NCBI GenBank assembly: GCA_039621445.1
Contig: CP154954.1
Span: 32,527,455-32,591,454 of the forward strand
Source of the DNA: Euglena gracilis
Lineage: Eukaryota > Euglenida > Euglenophyceae > Euglenales
Length of the DNA stretch: 64,000 nucleotides
Reading direction: 5' to 3'
In this document: positions 24,020-59,109 of the stretch, piece by piece
Numbering within the stretch: the stretch's first letter is position 1
Layout of the letters: each line of letters opens with the position of its first letter
Translations under genes and position numbers: made by a program
Notes under the pieces: generated by a model
The model's input: only the letters and a program-made list of their open reading frames with translations
Databases searched by the model: none
What the model was told of the DNA's origin: nothing

Positions 24020-24495
24020 GTGTGCCCCCCGTCGCCTCTTTGGCTGCGTGTCACGGAAAAGCCATGCCCCAGGGGGGTGGAGGCCATGGCTGGAAACATT
24101 TCCGCAAACTGAAGCCAGATTGCTTGCCCCCCCCCCCCCGCCGCCCCGGCAGAGGGATCTATTGCCTGCCAAATTTAGCATTGCAGTGACTGCAGGCTGC
24201 AGGAATGGAAGTCCTCCCCCCCGGGGTTGGTGCAATGCTTTCTGTGAACGGACCGAAGAGAAAGTGGGGACCGACATATGCACCCCCTCCCCCCATTCCG
24301 GCACGTCTGCAGTGGGGGGTTTTCCGGCCGCCTATAGTGAACCGTCCGGCTGTCTCGTGGCCTTCAGCAAAGGCGCAATGTGGCCGCTGCCTGCCCGGCT
24401 GCCATATTTGAGCTGGGTGTCCGCGGCTGGCTCGGCGCCAAACTGACTGCCTCCCCCCCCCCCCCCCCACGCTCCGCGAATCGGTTCGCCGTCCC

Positions 24496-24678
24496 ATGTT
24501 CGGCCCCAACGGATTCCCCGGCCTCGCCCGCGCCGCACCGTCCGCAGCGTTCCCGGGCTTCCACCCCGACCGCTTCCGCAACCTGCAGCGCCACTCCGTG
24601 CCCAGCGTGGAGCTGTGGCTGGAGGGCCTGGCCGCCCAGCCAGGCCCACCCCACCCGCCCCCCCCCCTTGGTCCAGAG
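24496..24678 (+). CDS. Exon with possible start codon, unknown N-terminal domain
   Basis: ATG at 24496 opens MFGPNGFPGLARAAPSAAFP, then GFHPDRFRNLQRHSVPSVEL and WLEGLAAQPG. The frame is open to a ccagag|GTTTGT donor at about 24678 through a Pro-rich stretch. No AG acceptor lies close upstream (only a poly-C run), which favours a first coding exon. Codon use is strongly GC-ending. Family unknown. Confidence 0.5.
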
Positions 24679-25094
24679 GTTTGTGACGCGAATTGGAGCC
24701 CACCCCCGGCTTCCGGATCAGGGTCAATTGGCGTGTACTCCCCAGCGCACCAACGCTGGGGAGGCCTTCAACGAACGTTTCAGGCAAAAAAAATCCAGCG
24801 AGCCGTTGCCCCTGCGAATAGTGAATTTTGGTTGATTGTGAACCAAGCGGTACCAATTAGAATTGGACGTACGGAACACAAACAGTCATCCACCTGAGGG
24901 TTGACTCCTTCTCCTCGAAAGCAGTAGAGGTCAGCCCAGTCCCCACCCCACACAGAAACCACTCCTCACCCCATTTCGCGAGGAAACATTCCAGCGTTCT
25001 GCTTTCGATTCCTCCGCGCCAGAGGCGGGCGCCGACTCACCCGACCACCTCGCCCCATATTGAACCCCAGGCCATACATCTCTCTAAGGTTTTG

Positions 25095-25515
25095 TGAACC
25101 CCCCCCCCCCGGGGGGCGGCTGCAGCCAGCCCCGATTTGGGCCCAGCCCAGCCGCAGCAGCACCCCCCCGGGGGGGGGGGGTGCTGCTAGCCCAGCTAGC
25201 CAGCCCCTTTTTGGGGGGTCCAGCCCAAAATTTTTCGGCGCAAAGCGCCGAATTTTTTTGAAAAACTGTGTTCAAAAGTGGCCAAAAATGGGGTTTGGAG
25301 GGCGTTTGGGGCATTTTTGGGGGGTTTCAGATGCATCTTTTTTCAAAACTGTGTTTTGCAGGTCATTTTTGGGCATTTTTCCGATTTCAGTCCAGCTCGC
25401 CCCGGTTCGGGTCCAGCCGGGGTCCAGCCCCCCCTCGGGGGGGGGGGGCGGGCTAGCCAGCCCAAATTTCTAGCCCTAGCCCAGCAACCCCCCCCCCGGG
25501 GTCCTTAAAGAGATG
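25095..25515 (+). repeat. Dispersed repeat family 1 copy
   Basis: Begins cccccccccccggggggcggctgcagcc, contains 'ccagcccaaaatttttcggc' and gcgcaaagcgccgaattttt filler, and ends agcccagcaaccccccccccggggtccttaaag. Same orientation as other copies. Confidence 0.85.
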
Positions 25516-25640
25516 TATGCCCCAGGCCTGTGGTCCACACATCCTCTCACGTCCAAAGTCCTCCGTCCTCCGGAGGGGGGTGGGTTGACGGTTCGGGCCG
25601 CCCCCCCCCCCCCCCCCCCCCCGGGGGGGCCTGTCCCCAG

Positions 25641-25732
25641 GACCCCAAGAAGCGGTTCCCCGCCGCCTCCATCGCCCTCCTGTGCCGCCAGGTGAAGGCC
25701 GCCGTGGAACAGCGGAGGCCGCGCTGGGGCGG
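25641..25732 (+). CDS. Exon, unknown domain (upstream block of gene B)
   Basis: Acceptor tgtccccag. Frame DPKKRFPAASIALLCRQ is followed either by a GTGAAG donor at 25692 or by read-through VKAAVEQRRPRW. The helical, GC-biased text looks truly coding. The 3' end is ambiguous. Confidence 0.5.
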
Positions 25733-25774
25733 GCCCAAGGCGTGGCCTCCCCACGGTGTTACGCCCGGCTGAAG

Positions 25775-25886
25775 CCAGGGACAGCGCCGCAGAGGGCGGC
25801 GCCTTGGCGGCAGTGCTGTTGGAGGCGCAGGCGTGGGCGATGCTCGTGTACGGCGCCGAGCTGTACGAGGACGTCGATAGCATCCG
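25775..25886 (+). CDS. Exon-like block, unknown domain
   Basis: Frame ARDSAAEGGALAAVLLEAQ then AWAMLVYGAELYEDVDSIRP, GC-biased and helix-like. It is in a different frame from the block at 25641, and no intron of normal size separates them, so either a splice is missed or a base is missing in the C-rich sequence. Confidence 0.45.
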
Positions 25887-26077
25887 CCCAGGGCCCCCGG
25901 TGCCCTGCCCTGCTGTGTGCCTGCCCCCCATCTTGTGGCATGTTGTGCGTCGCATCATTTCGCACCATTTCCAGTGTGCGAAGTCGAGTCCCACCCCTTG
26001 AGCTTTTTGTGGCCGGCGGGTCCGCGGTGGGGCCATGGGGGCCGTGGCCACAGCCACGTCGCAGCTGCCCCCACCAG

Positions 26078-26203
26078 CTCTACGCTGTGTTCGACGCCAT
26101 GTGTGCAGAGTACGGGCACGCCGCTACGCCATCCCCGGCGGTGGTCGCAGAGTGGGAGCTGTTCCTGCCGCTGGCCGTCCACTTGGATGGCGCCATCCGG
26201 CCC
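26078..26203 (+). CDS. Exon, unknown domain (upstream block of gene B)
   Basis: Acceptor ccccaccag, then LYAVFDAMCAEYGHAATPSP, AVVAEWELFLPLAVHLDGAI and R. Balanced amino acid content and GC-ending codons support coding. The donor is unclear before the poly-A run at 26236. Confidence 0.5.
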
Positions 26204-26283
26204 AGCCCCACCCTTCCATCCGGTCCCCCTTGCCCAAAAAAAAAGAGCGCCAGACCAACACAAGAAATGATTCAGTTATATAT

Positions 26284-26285
26284 TT

Positions 26286-26365
<80 letters not shown>

Positions 26366-26368
26366 TTA
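26284..26368. repeat. TTTA/ATTT tetranucleotide microsatellite
   Basis: About 21 perfect TTTA units in an intron-like interval between exon-like blocks. Confidence 0.97.
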
Positions 26369-26520
26369 ACACTGTCCAGAACCCCAGCCAGTTCGCTTGT
26401 CACTCAAGCCACCTCGGCTTGGCACTCGGAACCTCGATTCGCCGCCACCTGGCTCAGGCTGGGGTTCCCCTCCCTCTCCCCCGCCCTGGGAGGGGGGCCT
26501 GCGGTAGGCACTGCCCCCGG

Positions 26521-26695
26521 TCAACGAGGCAGTGCTGCGGGCGGTGGACCCCAGCGACGACGTCCCCCGCTACACCGTCGGGCTGCGGGGGGCGTGGGGC
26601 GGCGCCGCGCGGGCATCGAGCGCCGTGGACCAGAGCCACCTCTGCGCCGCGCCGAGTCGGAGCAGCGCCGGCAAGCCCTCCGATTATTTCGTTAT
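26521..26695 (+). CDS. Exon-like block, unknown domain, two competing frames
   Basis: One frame reads VNEAVLRAVDPSDDVPRYTV then GLRGAWG. Further on a second frame reads GIERRGPEPPLRRAESEQRR then QALRLF. Both look coding, with no room for an intron between them, so a small indel or mis-reading is likely. Confidence 0.4.
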
Positions 26696-27045
26696 CATGT
26701 CCTCCGAGGCCCCTCCAGGCCGGGCCACGGGTGCCGTGTCATTTGCGTGTGTTTGACACATTGCACACGATAATGTAGCGTTGCCTCTGAGGCTGTACAA
26801 ACTTTGTTGCCTGTCTCTCAACCTCCCTTTCTTCTCCACGGATACGCACCTTCCTTCTTTTCTAGTGTCTACAGACAGAAGAATTCAAGCTCACAAGTGT
26901 GCTCGTTTGCTTCTCGTCCTGCCTGGCTGGCTTTCGCTTGGGCTTCGCATTACTCCTGTACATGTGGGGGGTATTCTGTTCAAAATAGAAGCGCCCCCTC
27001 TGCCTCCCCCCTCCCCGCCTCGCCTGCCCCCGAGCGGCACTCCAG

Positions 27046-27092
27046 CTGACGCTGTTCCCGGACGAGGCGCCGTACCTCCACCCGCTGGACTG
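27046..27092 (+). CDS. Short exon, unknown domain
   Basis: Acceptor cggcactccag, then LTLFPDEAPYLHPLDC before tgcaggctgcc. No GT follows directly, so the donor is GC-type or lies elsewhere. Confidence 0.4.
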
Positions 27093-27223
27093 CAGGCTGC
27101 CTGCTTTTTTTTGTCGGCCCCGATCCACCCCCAGTGAGTGTGCAAATTGATGTGCTTTTCAACGGGCAATCCCGCCTCTCCCACCCCACCCCCAGCCGGG
27201 GGGGGGGACCGAAAGGCGGGCAG

Positions 27224-27315
27224 GTGGCGAGCTGGAGGTGTGCGGCGGGTGGCTGACGTCGCTCACCCACCTCCTCGCCTACGAGGGCCGCATCGTTCCC
27301 CTGCGGCCCGCCGGC
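27224..27315 (+). CDS. Exon, unknown domain preceding NACHT
   Basis: Acceptor gcgggcag, frame GELEVCGGWLTSLTHLLAYE then GRIVPLRPAG, with a GTCCAC donor at 27316. It lies about 500 bp before the first NACHT exon and may be part of the same protein. Confidence 0.5.
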
Positions 27316-27529
27316 GTCCACCCTGGCCCTGCCTTGTTCTTGTCCATGGAGAAAGATGTTGTCTTATGTGAAAAAAAAACAGGCGTTATATGATGAATGC
27401 CGCGAAGAGGATTCTTGTTGAAAACCGCACAAAGAGATGTGCAGTACACATACATGCAGAAAGATGTGTGGAACAAAAGAGAAGGGCAGGCAGCAGCAAG
27501 GCACAACGTCGGACCAGGGGATTGAAAAC

Positions 27530-27722
27530 CGCAATTTTCCCACATTTTTCGCAATTTTTCTGGAATTTTTTTCCCTTTTCTGTGATTTTTCCACAATTGT
27601 TCCGCAATTTCTGCAATTTCCATAATTTTTCCGCAGTTTCTCCGCAATTTTCGAAATTTTCTCTCAATTTCTCTGCAATTTCAGCAAATATCCGGCAAAT
27701 TTTCTGCAATTTTCCTGACATC
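27530..27722. repeat. Degenerate TTTTCTGCAATTT repeat tract
   Basis: Loose tandem repeats of ttttccgcaatttttctgcaattt type over 190 bp. The same motif recurs at 39450-39490 and 39955-40050. Confidence 0.75.
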
Positions 27723-27837
27723 AATTTTTGTTTTGCTTTCTCGCATTATTTTAAGAAATGAGCAACGGGCAAAGGCATCTCAAAACACTTTTCAGTCGTC
27801 CACAAACTTTCCTTGGGGCCCAGTGTGGCGGTTCCAG

Positions 27838-52695
<24,858 letters not shown>

Positions 52696-53261
52696 CCGAC
52701 GTCGCACACCTGCCTCCCGGCTCCCCCCTGACCCCCCCCCCCCGCCCCCGGCAAGGCGTGTGCCCTCCTCCTCCCCTCCTTTCCCCCCACCGCCACAGGG
52801 GTGCGCCCCTTTCCGGATTCCCTCCCTGTATTGGCATCGGCTGGCCCACCCCTGCATTCCTGGGGCTACAGCAGGGGGCGCCGCTGGGGTCGTCCTGGGC
52901 TGCCCGCCCCACATGGTCCACTTCAGGGCTTGGCAGGACTTGGGACCCGGGGATGGCACCCACCAGCCGCACCGAGAGGGGGCAGGCCCCGAAAAGCAGC
53001 ATTGGCCTGCTTTCCCTGGACAAGTCCCCCCCCCCCAAGGGGAAAGCCGCACCAACGGCAGGATGGCAACCCCTCTCGTGTGCCCCGTGCGGTGTTTTAT
53101 TCCTCGTCTCACCTGGCGCTGTTTCTGCCCTTGGCCTTTTTTTTTTTGCGGCGTGGACCCCCCCCACGGGCCAAGTCCCCAATGCCCCCCCCCCCAATCC
53201 AAGGGCACCCCACTGCCCTCTGCGGCTGCCTCGCCGTCTGAGCCTCCCCACCCCCATCCAC
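52696..53261. other. GC-rich flank after gene B
   Basis: C-rich sequence that leaves long open frames on both strands, with no coding bias. Probably 3' flank or UTR. No poly-A signal I would rely on. Confidence 0.4.
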
Positions 53262-53328
53262 ATGCCCAACCCTGTGATCGTACCCATTGCCCTATACGCC
53301 AGTGTCCAAATCGCCATGCCAACGTGCT
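53262..53328 (+). CDS. Candidate first exon of a downstream gene
   Basis: ATG at 53262 starts MPNPVIVPIALYASVQIAMP TC and runs into a near-perfect donor GTAAGTAT at 53329. The donor is the best consensus in the window, but no matching second exon was found in the right phase, so this could be chance. Confidence 0.35.
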
Positions 53329-53576
53329 GTAAGTATCCTTCGGTCACTGTGTGTGTGCGATGGTGCGCCAGGAGGTGCCCCTCAAACCCCTGGGAAGGGT
53401 CAATAGACAACCTCCATCCCAAAAGAGAAATCTTTTTGAGAATGAACCTTTCCTCCGCTATCAAATCAGCTTGCTTTCACACCCTCGAGTGACTGAAGGG
53501 CATGAGTGACCTCCTCGATTCTTTGTATTACATCACATTACATTACATATTGCATCAAAATTACAGTACATACGTA

Positions 53577-53627
53577 TATTGCATTGCATTGCATTGCATT
53601 GCATTGCATTGCATTGCATTGCATTGT
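53577..53627. repeat. GCATT pentanucleotide microsatellite
   Basis: About nine perfect GCATT units, followed by looser tacattgcatcac-type units. Confidence 0.95.
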
Positions 53628-54628
53628 ATTATAACATTAATACATTGCATCACAATTATAATTTCACATTGCATTACATTGGTGAGGGTAATTTAATTGG
53701 TGAGGGTGATTTAAATCCCTCTCGGTGTTCCCGGGATTCATATTGGATGGCAAAGCACCAATCCCAGCGCGCTTTGCCACGTATCCCCAGCTTCCCGAGC
53801 TCACCTGGCATGGAACGTGGCACTCGCATCGGACGCCCAACCCGGGGAAATGTATTATTTGTATTCACTGGCGTTGCCTTGTGTGGAGTTCAGACGCACC
53901 CCTTCATCCTGTCCCGGGTCATGGTTTGGCTTTTTTGCTCGCTTGGGAAAGCTTCGATGTCAGCCAGGAGAAGCAAGGCTATTGCCTCCGTGCCAAGCAT
54001 ATTTTGTGTTATTGGTGAAGGCTGCACCCCCCCAGGAAGGATGAGGCATGCTGACCCCCCCACAGAAGGTTGGTTTAGGGATGGTAGTTGCGTAGCACAC
54101 CCGAAAATGATTGAAGGTCCTATTCCTTTTTTCATTGATGCAAATCTAATCGTAAACTGGCATTCCAGTTTGCTGATGACGTTCCAATGAGCCCCGGAAT
54201 GTAACAGTGAAAATGAAATATTTCAGCCCATTTTCTTCCCAAGGATTTAGCTCAAAAGTGTTCTTTGGCAAGGCTGTGGAACGTCGACATATCGCTGGCA
54301 TATTGACGTCTTTGTTGAGCACAGCAATTTTTGTAAAATTGCAATTTTGCTGCACGAGGTCGGAAAGAATATTCCACTCCAAAATCACAAATATCCCCAA
54401 CCCCAATTTTTTCTCCTTTTTGTTCCAACATTTCTTCAACCTTCGCATTTTTTCCCTGAGAGTGTTCACCAAACTTGGCATGCCTGCCAACTCTTTCTGC
54501 GCATTGACGCAGGCTTCATCTTTGGAGCCTCTGGGGTGCTCTGCAGAAGCGACTCCTCCGCGCCGCCAGCGGCCGCGCCCCAAACCGTCTCATTGTTCTT
54601 TCCCCCCACCCCACCCCCGCCCCGGCAG

Positions 54629-54857
54629 TCCCTCCGCCCGCCCCAACACAATGACCGTCGCCAACGCCGGCCCCGAGCTGGACTTCCTCTGCCACCCGCC
54701 GCTGCTGGCCGACCTCCTCCAGCGCCCGATCCGCCCCGCCAAGCCCAAGGGCCCCCGCCCGCCCCCGCGGGCCGCCGCCCCGGCCCACACCCCCGCCCCG
54801 CCCGCGCGCCAGTCCTCCACCCGGGCCGGCCCTAACCTAAGACGGGGGCGGACCCCG
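54629..54857 (+). CDS. Gene C exon 1 candidate, unknown protein
   Basis: Acceptor ccccggcag. In-frame ATG at 54651 begins MTVANAGPELDFLCHPPLLA then DLLQRPIRPAKPKGPRPPPR and Ala/Pro-rich sequence to a GTCTGG donor (phase 0). The N-terminal 30 residues look like an ordered helix; the rest is low-complexity Pro/Ala. Codon use is GC-ending as in gene B. It may be a first coding exon with an untranslated leader. Confidence 0.5.
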
Positions 54858-55781
54858 GTCTGGCAGTGCTATTTGGTCGCACTGCGGAAAATCTGAGGGA
54901 GGGGGCTTCTGTTTGGGTACCCCTGTTTAACCCCGGCCAAAGGGCGGCTGAGGCCATTCCGTGGATCGAATGGGGTCGAAAAGAGAGAAAATTCGAAAAC
55001 CCTGACTTTGACGTTTGATGTTGTGGGGATGGCCCATGGTTCAAGGGTTCCAGATGGCAGTCTTTCCCCAAAATGTGTCGGCGATATCCTGTGCGTCCCA
55101 TACGAACCAGCATCATTGATTGAGTCTCAGCGCTTCACCAGCGTGGCTTGCCTCCCTTGTGTTTTTCTTTGTGTGGTGTTGAAAAGACCCAAACGGGATT
55201 TGGGGTTGAATCGCTCTCTAAAAATGAACGAAGGGTGCACAGTACAGTCGCGGTTAGATCAGAAAGGTCAGGGTGACGGGACGGTGGTTCAGGAGAAGGG
55301 GTCTGGTCCGATTCCAGGGCAAACAAAGTCGACCCCCTAATGTAACACGCCAGTGTCTTTTGTTAAATTTGGCCTCAGGGTATCTTATTAAGGTTTCTTC
55401 CCGCCTGAATGTCAGTGGTTATTATTCACTGGCTTAAAATATTTTTTGTTTGTTGGGTGACAACAGCCTTTTTCAAAGAGCTTTTTTGCAAAATCTGGCC
55501 AAATTTGAGGTTAATGCCAGTATTCACCTCGTGTGGTCTGGCATTGCTTTGGCGAGGGGGAGATATTGCAAGTTCTCGTGACCTCCCTTGTATGACACCC
55601 CCACCCCAAGCCACCTTTGGGAGCTTACAGACGAATCACCGCAAGACACACCTGCGAATGAGAGCTACAAATTAGGCCAAAATCCATTTGCAAAAGCCCA
55701 CCTGCCAGTCCCTTTTGTGGGGACATCCAACCCGGCAAGAGGGTTGGGGAGGGGGAGGGGACGGCCCAAGTCCTGCCGCAG

Positions 55782-55881
55782 CGCCCGCCCGCCGGGGGTG
55801 TCGGCGCCAGCCTGCGGGCCGCCCGCCTCATGGCGCTGCTGGCCGGCAAGCCCTCCGAGGCGTACGCCTTTGCCACCGGCC
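55782..55881 (+). CDS. Gene C exon candidate
   Basis: Acceptor gtcctgccgcag in phase 0 fits the previous exon. Reads RPPAGGVGASLRAARLMALL then AGKPSEAYAFATG, with a GTCCGC donor. Helical, GC-biased, family unknown. Confidence 0.5.
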
Positions 55882-56309
55882 GTCCGCGGCGGTGCCGGGC
55901 GGCCCGTCCGCCGCGCCGGGCAATTGGAAGGCGGCGACCGCCGTTCGCCGGCGTGGTTTTGAGGTCAGGTCACCGCACAGCCAATGGCAGCGGCGGCGGT
56001 GTGAACTCTGCCCCGCCCCCTGGGACCAGTGCCACAACTGCAAAAGGCATTGGGCCTTTTGAAGTGGTCTCAATTGGACAGGGTCTTGAAGGTCTTATGC
56101 CTTTTGGAAATGTCATTTTGGGTTTTTGGAAATGACCCATTGCGCCATTGGAGGACCGTTGTCATTTTTGTCTTCATCAGACTCGGGGGGGGGGACCGAT
56201 TTTGATGCACTCCCGAGGAAAGGCTGACGCCAGCACACACACAACACAGCCAAAGTGGGTTTCTTCCTTGGCGAGGGGGGAACCCGGTGCCGCGCCGCCG
56301 CGCCACCAG

Positions 56310-56412
56310 GAGCCCACCCCCGACGACCTCTCCCACTGCCCGGCCCTGCCGGAGCTCATCACCGCCACCGTCGCCAGCCGCCCCGACCAGCCCGACCAGG
56401 CAGAATTTCAGG
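56310..56412 (+). CDS. Gene C exon candidate
   Basis: Acceptor cgccaccag, donor G|GTGAGG. Reads EPTPDDLSHCPALPELITAT then VASRPDQPDQAEFQ. Clear splice sites and codon bias; the phase does not match the previous candidate without an extra exon. Confidence 0.5.
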
Positions 56413-56899
56413 GTGAGGCCGACCCCTCGGGGGGAAGGAAAGGATTATTTTTTTTTCTTACCGCCCCCGCCCCTTAAGGTCCTCCCCTAAGGCCTAAGTG
56501 TTGGCCAACAGCCAATCTGGGGATTGAACACGGTTGAAAACTCACGTTCAATAAAAAAAACCCGCAGGAAAAAAATGACCAAAAAAATGGACGTATTTTG
56601 GTGAAAATGGAAATGGGTCGACTTGGCATCCTTGGACCACCATCCATTTACCCAAAACATCAAGAAATGTGGGTTTCGATTTTTTAACAGGACTGTTTTT
56701 TTGCTTAAGTACCACCCCAAGGTGCCCAGATCCGACCGCCCCCCCCCCCCGGGGATATGACCAAAAGTGACTGGACACTCGGCCAAAAGCACTCCGGCAC
56801 TGGAAGTCCAGAGTAGCCCAATTTGGGCAATTTTTGATGCACCGACCACCTGGGGGGTCCCTAGGCACTGCAAGGCACCCCAAACCCCCCTCTAGGGTA

Positions 56900-56980
56900 A
56901 GTCAAATTCTGACTGGGCCCGACCCCCGCCGCCGGGCGCTCTGCGTCCTCCCCCGCCTCGGGGACTGGACGGCCAGGGCC
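56900..56980 (+). CDS. Weak exon-like block
   Basis: Frame RRRALCVLPRLGDWTARA in a GC-rich island. Borders are not clear on either side. Confidence 0.2.
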
Positions 56981-58218
56981 CCCACCGTGTCAGCATCCAG
57001 TCCCGCCTCAAAGGGGGGGATGGGAGAAGCGGCCCAAGAGAGCAGCACTTTACATGACTTGAAACCCAGACCGATGAACCCAGACCGATACATCTGTCAA
57101 TGGCCAGTCTTTTCAAGCAACAAATCAGTGATCAATTGCTTGTCTCGCACTCAACCATATTTTAAGTCTAAGACCTTCCTGTTTGGGTCATTGGGTATCG
57201 CTTATTTTTGTCCAACGCCTTCAAACTTCAAGGCAAGTCAAGTCACGTCATCAAGTCTTCCTTCACGTCAAGTCTTCTGATCAAGAGGGTGATCCATAAC
57301 ATATTTGGAGGGTCGGGCTTCTTTCGCCCTTCGCAGAGGAATTTTGTTGGGAACGTGGGGCTTTGATTCCACAGAGGCCCAGCACTCTGCGGCCTCAAAC
57401 AGGCTGTCTTCAGCAGCACCTTGCTTGTTGGTGGCAGGTAACAAATACGTTCGAGATGCTACTGAATACATGGTTGGAGGAAACGGGGCGTTGCTTGAGC
57501 CAGGAAGGTACCCCACTCCCCAGAGGGTGCAGCTTTCCCCCCCCCCATCAGGGCCCTCCATAAGGGACAGGATTTTTGCTTTTCCCTGTTAAGGACCGAT
57601 TTTGACCCAAGGGCCGCCCAAAAGTCAGACCAGGACTCGAACATGGTCGAAATTAAAAGGTCGTTAACTACATTTTTTGATAGTCCATGAGTACATTTTT
57701 TGCTGAATGCCAGGATGCCAGGACTCATTTTTTTCCTGATGTCCACCTGCTCTTGTGGAAAAATGTCGAATTTTTCGCCCATTTTTCCTGCGTATTTTTA
57801 ATGAATGTGCTGCAACAGCAGAGTTTCTTTTTTGTTTGCTGAAGGACCGCTCTGCCCCCGATGAATATATTCATTCCTGGCTCCCAAAGGGTAGCTGGAC
57901 AATTAATTTTTTTGTTTTTTTGAGGCTGGCATATTTACCTTTTGTGGATGTGCTTTCACTCCGAAGCTACTCAAGAATTAGAGCCAAAATCAAAAATCAT
58001 CGAGCGTCAGGTTTCTATCAACAAAATCACACCCTTCACAAAAGATTTCTCGTGTGCGTTTTAGGCTTGCAGCAACCCCCAAAAAGAGAGCCGGATCCTG
58101 GACTTGTATTACTGCCCATCCCAACATTCCTGTCTCACTTCCATCTGTCACCGCGTCCGGGCGATGGGTTCCCCGCTGCCGTCTCTGACCGATAGCCTGC
58201 CCTTGTGCGCCCCCCAAG

Positions 58219-58293
58219 TGTGACGGCTTTGTGGCCGTTGCCACCGCCCTGCCGGAGGACGAGGCGGAAGCGGCGGAGGGCGAGGCGGTTGCC
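58219..58293 (+). CDS. Gene C exon candidate
   Basis: Acceptor cgccccccaag, then CDGFVAVATALPEDEAEAAE and GEAVAG, an acidic helix-like segment with GC-ending codons. The donor is not obvious. Confidence 0.4.
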
Positions 58294-58549
58294 GGCCACA
58301 CCCCATGCCCAGGGCTGAGCGGGAAACCCAAAATCCCCACAGGAAATGGAAAAAGTGGACATTTTTCCGCAAGAACAGGTCCACATCAGGAAAAAAAAAT
58401 GCTTTCTGCCGTCCTTGGACCATCGCCAACCAGCCAAAACGTCAAAAAACGTGTTTATCGACTTTTAATTTCAACCACGTTCGATACCCGGTCCAGCTCT
58501 TGGGCAGCCCTTGGGCTAAAAGCAGACCCCCCCCCCTCCCCTGGGCGGT

Positions 58550-58690
58550 CCCGTCCAGCTCTGCCGGGGCCCACCCCGCCAGCCCCGCCTCCCGGCCAGC
58601 TCCCCGAAGCGCAACGGCCCCCGCCCGGGCCGCGCCTACAAGTTCCTCCCTCCGGCGGACCGCCCGGGCCTCTCCTTCGCCCATCATTTC
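58550..58690 (+). CDS. Exon-like block
   Basis: Frame SPKRNGPRPGRAYKFLPPAD then RPGLSFAHHFPLF, downstream of a gtccag acceptor-like site. The other two frames are also open because of GC richness, so the assignment is weak. Confidence 0.3.
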
Positions 58691-59109
58691 CCTCTGTTTG
58701 GAGTTGCAGCCCCCCCTCTGGGGTGGCTGTGCACCTCGCCCAATTTGGGCCAGGCCAGTCGCAGCAGCAACCCCATGGGGGGCTGCTGCTGGTTACTGCA
58801 CCCCCCAAAAAGGCAATTAAAATGATGCCTTTCAACGGGAACCATGTTCCGGCACCGAAAATCCCCCGAAAACCTCCAGATGGCCATTTTGACATTTTTT
58901 GACCAGTTTTCTGAAGATTTGGGTGCTGTGTGCACCGAAAACCTGTCGGCTGGTCCTCCAAAGAGGGGCTGGCAAGCTGGGCTGCAGCTGGAGAGGCTGG
59001 GTGGGGGACTGGGACACCCCAAGGAGAGGTCCGGAACCAGCTCTCTGAGAGCCCCGCCCTCGCTGCCTAAACTGTTACCCTCATCCCCATTCCCATTCCC
59101 ATGATGCAC

